This document shows positions 20,306 through 22,439 of a stretch of DNA of 22,439 nucleotides, in pieces; the stretch's first letter is position 1, and every line of letters starts with the position of its first letter. The notes beneath the pieces were generated by a model. It had not been told where the DNA came from, searched no databases, and worked only from the letters and a program-made list of their open reading frames with translations. Source of the DNA: Nitrosomonas sp. (lineage in GTDB: Bacteria > Pseudomonadota > Gammaproteobacteria > Burkholderiales > Nitrosomonadaceae). Position numbers and translations under genes: made by a program. The DNA lies in assembly GCA_016703745.1 (NCBI GenBank), contig JADJBK010000003.1:1-22439 (forward strand), read 5' to 3'.

Positions 20306-22439
20306 TATAGCCCAGATCCCTTTATAATCAGCACCCTGCTTCTATGCGGAATTATGATCATCGTATCATTGATACTGGCAGAAACACCAAGCACCCTTAA
20401 TGCTGCTGCTATTGCATCGGTAGGTTCTGCTCCCTCTCTCAGCTCAGCTGGTAGCCCTGCAATATTAACCGACCCAGATATAGCATCGAGTATAGCGTAC
20501 TGCACAAACTCTGCATTATTGCCTCGTATAATAACATTATCTGGCAATGCCTGCATCATAACTGCGATTGCTTCCGCGGTTTTGCCGGTGATCGTGATTT
20601 GCGCGGTAGTTGCATTAAATACCTCAGCAGCGCCATCAACCAGATCGGCTAGTTTCCCGGAAACATATACAATATCCTTAGTAGTACTCGATGGGTGCAG
20701 GATTGATGCAGCAGGTTTTGCTTGTATGGAAATGACGCCTTTGATGGCATCATAAGCTCCGGATGATATCAGCGTACCAGTAGTGCCCGAAACCGTTACG
20801 GCGCCCTTCGTCGCGTCCAGTATTATAACTTCTACGGTTTCGATCAGTTCTGCTGCATTCCCAGTAATATCAACAGCCCCGGAAACAGCGTCGTCAAACG
20901 ACTCGCCAGTTAATAGGTCCGCAGCGTTACCAGTTACTGTTACACTGCCACTGGTTGCGTCAAGCGGCTCGATACTGAGCGGCAAAGGCGCATCCTCAAG
21001 CGGCCATCCCGTTCCTGACAGTGGCACTGATATAGCCTGTATGTTCTCGGTAATCGATCCATCTATCTCACGAGTGCCATCTATATCCAATAACAGATTG
21101 CCAGCCTTACCTGCTGGCACTCTCGGCCCTCCAGACGCATGCGCAATCAGATCTTCATCTGACAGATTATCGTTGAGCAATATAGACACGCCATCGATCG
21201 CACCTCTCCAGTATCGATCAATGCCGCCTGCTACCCGTAACGACGAAAAATTGCAGGAGCCGTTATTTGATATAGATCCAGACAAAGATATTGATCCGCT
21301 ACCATCGGCAATCCTCCGGATAGTTATCGATCCAGCGACTCTAGATACGCATACCGTGGTCCAGACGCCTTCCGGCAGGTCTGGTCCGGAATCTAAAAAC
21401 GTGCTAGAGCCAAAATAAAACGACACATTGCCCGACCCCGACCCGCCCACGGTGATCAACCCCATGCTGTTTGCTGTTGATAATGCCCCGCCAGCCATTA
21501 TGTACGATGCTCTATCTTTTTGCGCGCCTGGCGCTTTATAGACCCTCGCCACAATACAAAAATCTGTAGATGCCGGTATCCAGTAATTGCTAGGTGTCGG
21601 TATGCTATACAAGCGCGCAGAATTTACAGCGCCCATATTGATTACTTCTCGCTGCATTGGGCGCGTGATAGCCAGATGCCCTTGAGCGTCAGTGATAGCC
21701 ACTGATTTCATCCACTTTTCGGCCACATAATCGTAGTTGGCTTGAGTGGTTGTGCCGAAAGCAGGATTTTCAACGGACATCGATATCTCTGCATTAACAA
21801 AATATCGATGAAACCAAAGCCCAGTGCTGTTTGGTGACGAGTTGGAGTAGGCAGGCGCCATCCCAAACTCTGCTATCGCGTTTGCTAGCATTGCAGCCGA
21901 CGCGGCCGATCTTGTGGCAGGGTCTGCGTCTATGTTGGTAAAGGCGATGTTAAATATTGGCGTATGGTGTACGTCGCCATGATACTCAAGGTATACATCG
22001 CAAACGCCAGCAGTATCTGTAAGCACCGCCGACTTAAATGCTGCTATCTCAGGCCAAGTGCCCCCGGCGAAATCCCTGTTTGGATCGATGCTGGTGCCAA
22101 TCTTGCCGCGTGAGTTACCCTGCCTAATGCCGTTTGGGTTTATATTGAAATACAGGTACACGTCGAAATTCTGGCGCATCCGTATCCCGTCGGCGGTAGC
22201 ATTATTGATCAGCCAATCAATGGCCGCCACAAAAGTAGGCCACTGCTGCTGTTCTCCTGCTGCGTGCAAGCCTGCGCTAAAGATCATCTTGCGTTTGCGC
22301 CTGCCGTCACTGGTGGATCCGCCCCACGCAAGCTTGATGGCGTAAATGTTATTGCCACCAATAGGTCGCCCAAGATCATCATTCTCTACCGGTGAAACAG
22401 CAAAAACCCCGCCAGAATTAGCAGAAGGCAAAGGCGATG
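20305..22439 (-). CDS. Large tail protein: M14 carboxypeptidase-like, LamG-like and repeat domains (5' end missing)
   Basis: At least 711 residues are visible; the frame is open to the right edge, so the N-terminus is outside. The first part resembles M14 zinc carboxypeptidases as found in some phage tail proteins: MIFSAGLHAAGEQQQWPTF, YLYFNINPNGIRQGNSRG, SIDPNRDFAGGTWPE (the DLNRNF-like motif) and CDVYLEYHGDVHHTP (second His ligand). The His-to-Glu spacing in HAAGE is one residue longer than the standard HxxE, so activity is uncertain. The middle (about 21080-21660) is a concanavalin A/LamG-like sandwich (FYFGSSTFLDSGPDLPEGVW, IDRYWRGAIDGVSILLNDNL). The C-terminal third has six or so degenerate repeats of the type LDATSGSVTVTGNAADLL. 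Probably a tail tip or fibre protein that binds and trims surface material. Confidence 0.75.
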   Translation of the reverse strand, partial: SPLPSANSGGVFAVSPVENDDLGRPIGGNNIYAIKLAWGGSTSDGRRKRKMIFSAGLHAAGEQQQWPTFVAAIDWLINNATADGIRMRQNFDVYLYFNINPNGIRQGNSRGKIGTSIDPNRDFAGGTWPEIAAFKSAVLTDTAGVCDVYLEYHGDVHHTPIFNIAFTNIDADPATRSAASAAMLANAIAEFGMAPAYSNSSPNSTGLWFHRYFVNAEISMSVENPAFGTTTQANYDYVAEKWMKSVAITDAQGHLAITRPMQREVINMGAVNSARLYSIPTPSNYWIPASTDFCIVARVYKAPGAQKDRASYIMAGGALSTANSMGLITVGGSGSGNVSFYFGSSTFLDSGPDLPEGVWTTVCVSRVAGSITIRRIADGSGSISLSGSISNNGSCNFSSLRVAGGIDRYWRGAIDGVSILLNDNLSDEDLIAHASGGPRVPAGKAGNLLLDIDGTREIDGSITENIQAISVPLSGTGWPLEDAPLPLSIEPLDATSGSVTVTGNAADLLTGESFDDAVSGAVDITGNAAELIETVEVIILDATKGAVTVSGTTGTLISSGAYDAIKGVISIQAKPAASILHPSSTTKDIVYVSGKLADLVDGAAEVFNATTAQITITGKTAEAIAVMMQALPDNVIIRGNNAEFVQYAILDAISGSVNIAGLPAELREGAEPTDAIAAALRVLGVSASINDTMIIIPHRSRVLIIKGSGL

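Noticed and set aside
20222..21418. Long plus-strand frames opposite the big tail protein
   Set aside because: They are antisense shadows: the minus-strand frame has recognisable domains and coupled neighbours.

Overview
The window reads as part of a tailed double-stranded DNA bacteriophage or prophage with a lambda-like (GpA/Nu1-type) DNA packaging terminase. The Shine-Dalgarno sites, sigma70-type promoters, a Sec signal peptide, a lipobox and a possible PEP-CTERM sorting tail suggest a Gram-negative proteobacterial host, perhaps a betaproteobacterium; that host call is inference. No integrase, capsid or portal gene is visible, so lytic versus temperate cannot be decided. Genes are tightly packed, many joined by 1-10 nt start/stop overlaps.

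Layout. (a) Right end, minus strand, 22439 to 17188: a large tail protein (M14 peptidase-like plus LamG-like plus degenerate repeats, cut by the window edge), then a coupled string of small virion or accessory genes, including a DUF1353 protein, a lipoprotein and membrane proteins. Among them sits a tiny sigma-factor region-2-like gene broken by one in-frame stop. (b) Plus strand, 11447 to 17191: an early replication/recombination operon with a Sak4-like RecA-fold ATPase, an SSB-like protein, a YqaJ exonuclease, a DECH helicase, a Q/Y/S/G hexapeptide-repeat protein, a VRR-NUC nuclease and a MazG-like pyrophosphatase. (c) Minus strand, 11342 to 8985: a divergent primase/helicase operon (small protein, Toprim primase-like protein, DUF3987-type helicase). 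Both early operons start from face-to-face promoters inside one inverted repeat (11371-11404), probably an operator. (d) 8285 to 8984: a 700 bp non-coding block with helix-phased repeats, palindromes and a very AT-rich tract, the best candidate for the replication origin. (e) Minus strand, 8284 to 3375: two phage genes (here X and Z) separated by an IscB element with a highly structured omegaRNA region. A TnpB element follows immediately after Z, then a secreted protein with its own promoter. (f) Minus strand, 3310 to 1: an AP2/degenerate-HNH protein, a PEP-CTERM-like protein, a small membrane protein and an endolysin (a probable lysis module), then a 240 bp gap that may hold cos, a 48-residue protein, a short TerS and the start of TerL.

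The plus-strand early genes look like a self-sufficient single-strand annealing or recombination pathway (ATPase, SSB, exonuclease, helicase) beside a primase-helicase pair. The late genes run on the minus strand toward packaging. Two RNA-guided nuclease elements (IscB and TnpB) lie exactly at the two edges of gene Z and appear to leave both neighbouring reading frames almost intact. The most unusual features are the broken mini sigma-factor gene, the IscB/TnpB pair, the Q-ladder hexapeptide protein with a recent 100 bp internal duplication, and the phage-encoded PEP-CTERM-like protein.
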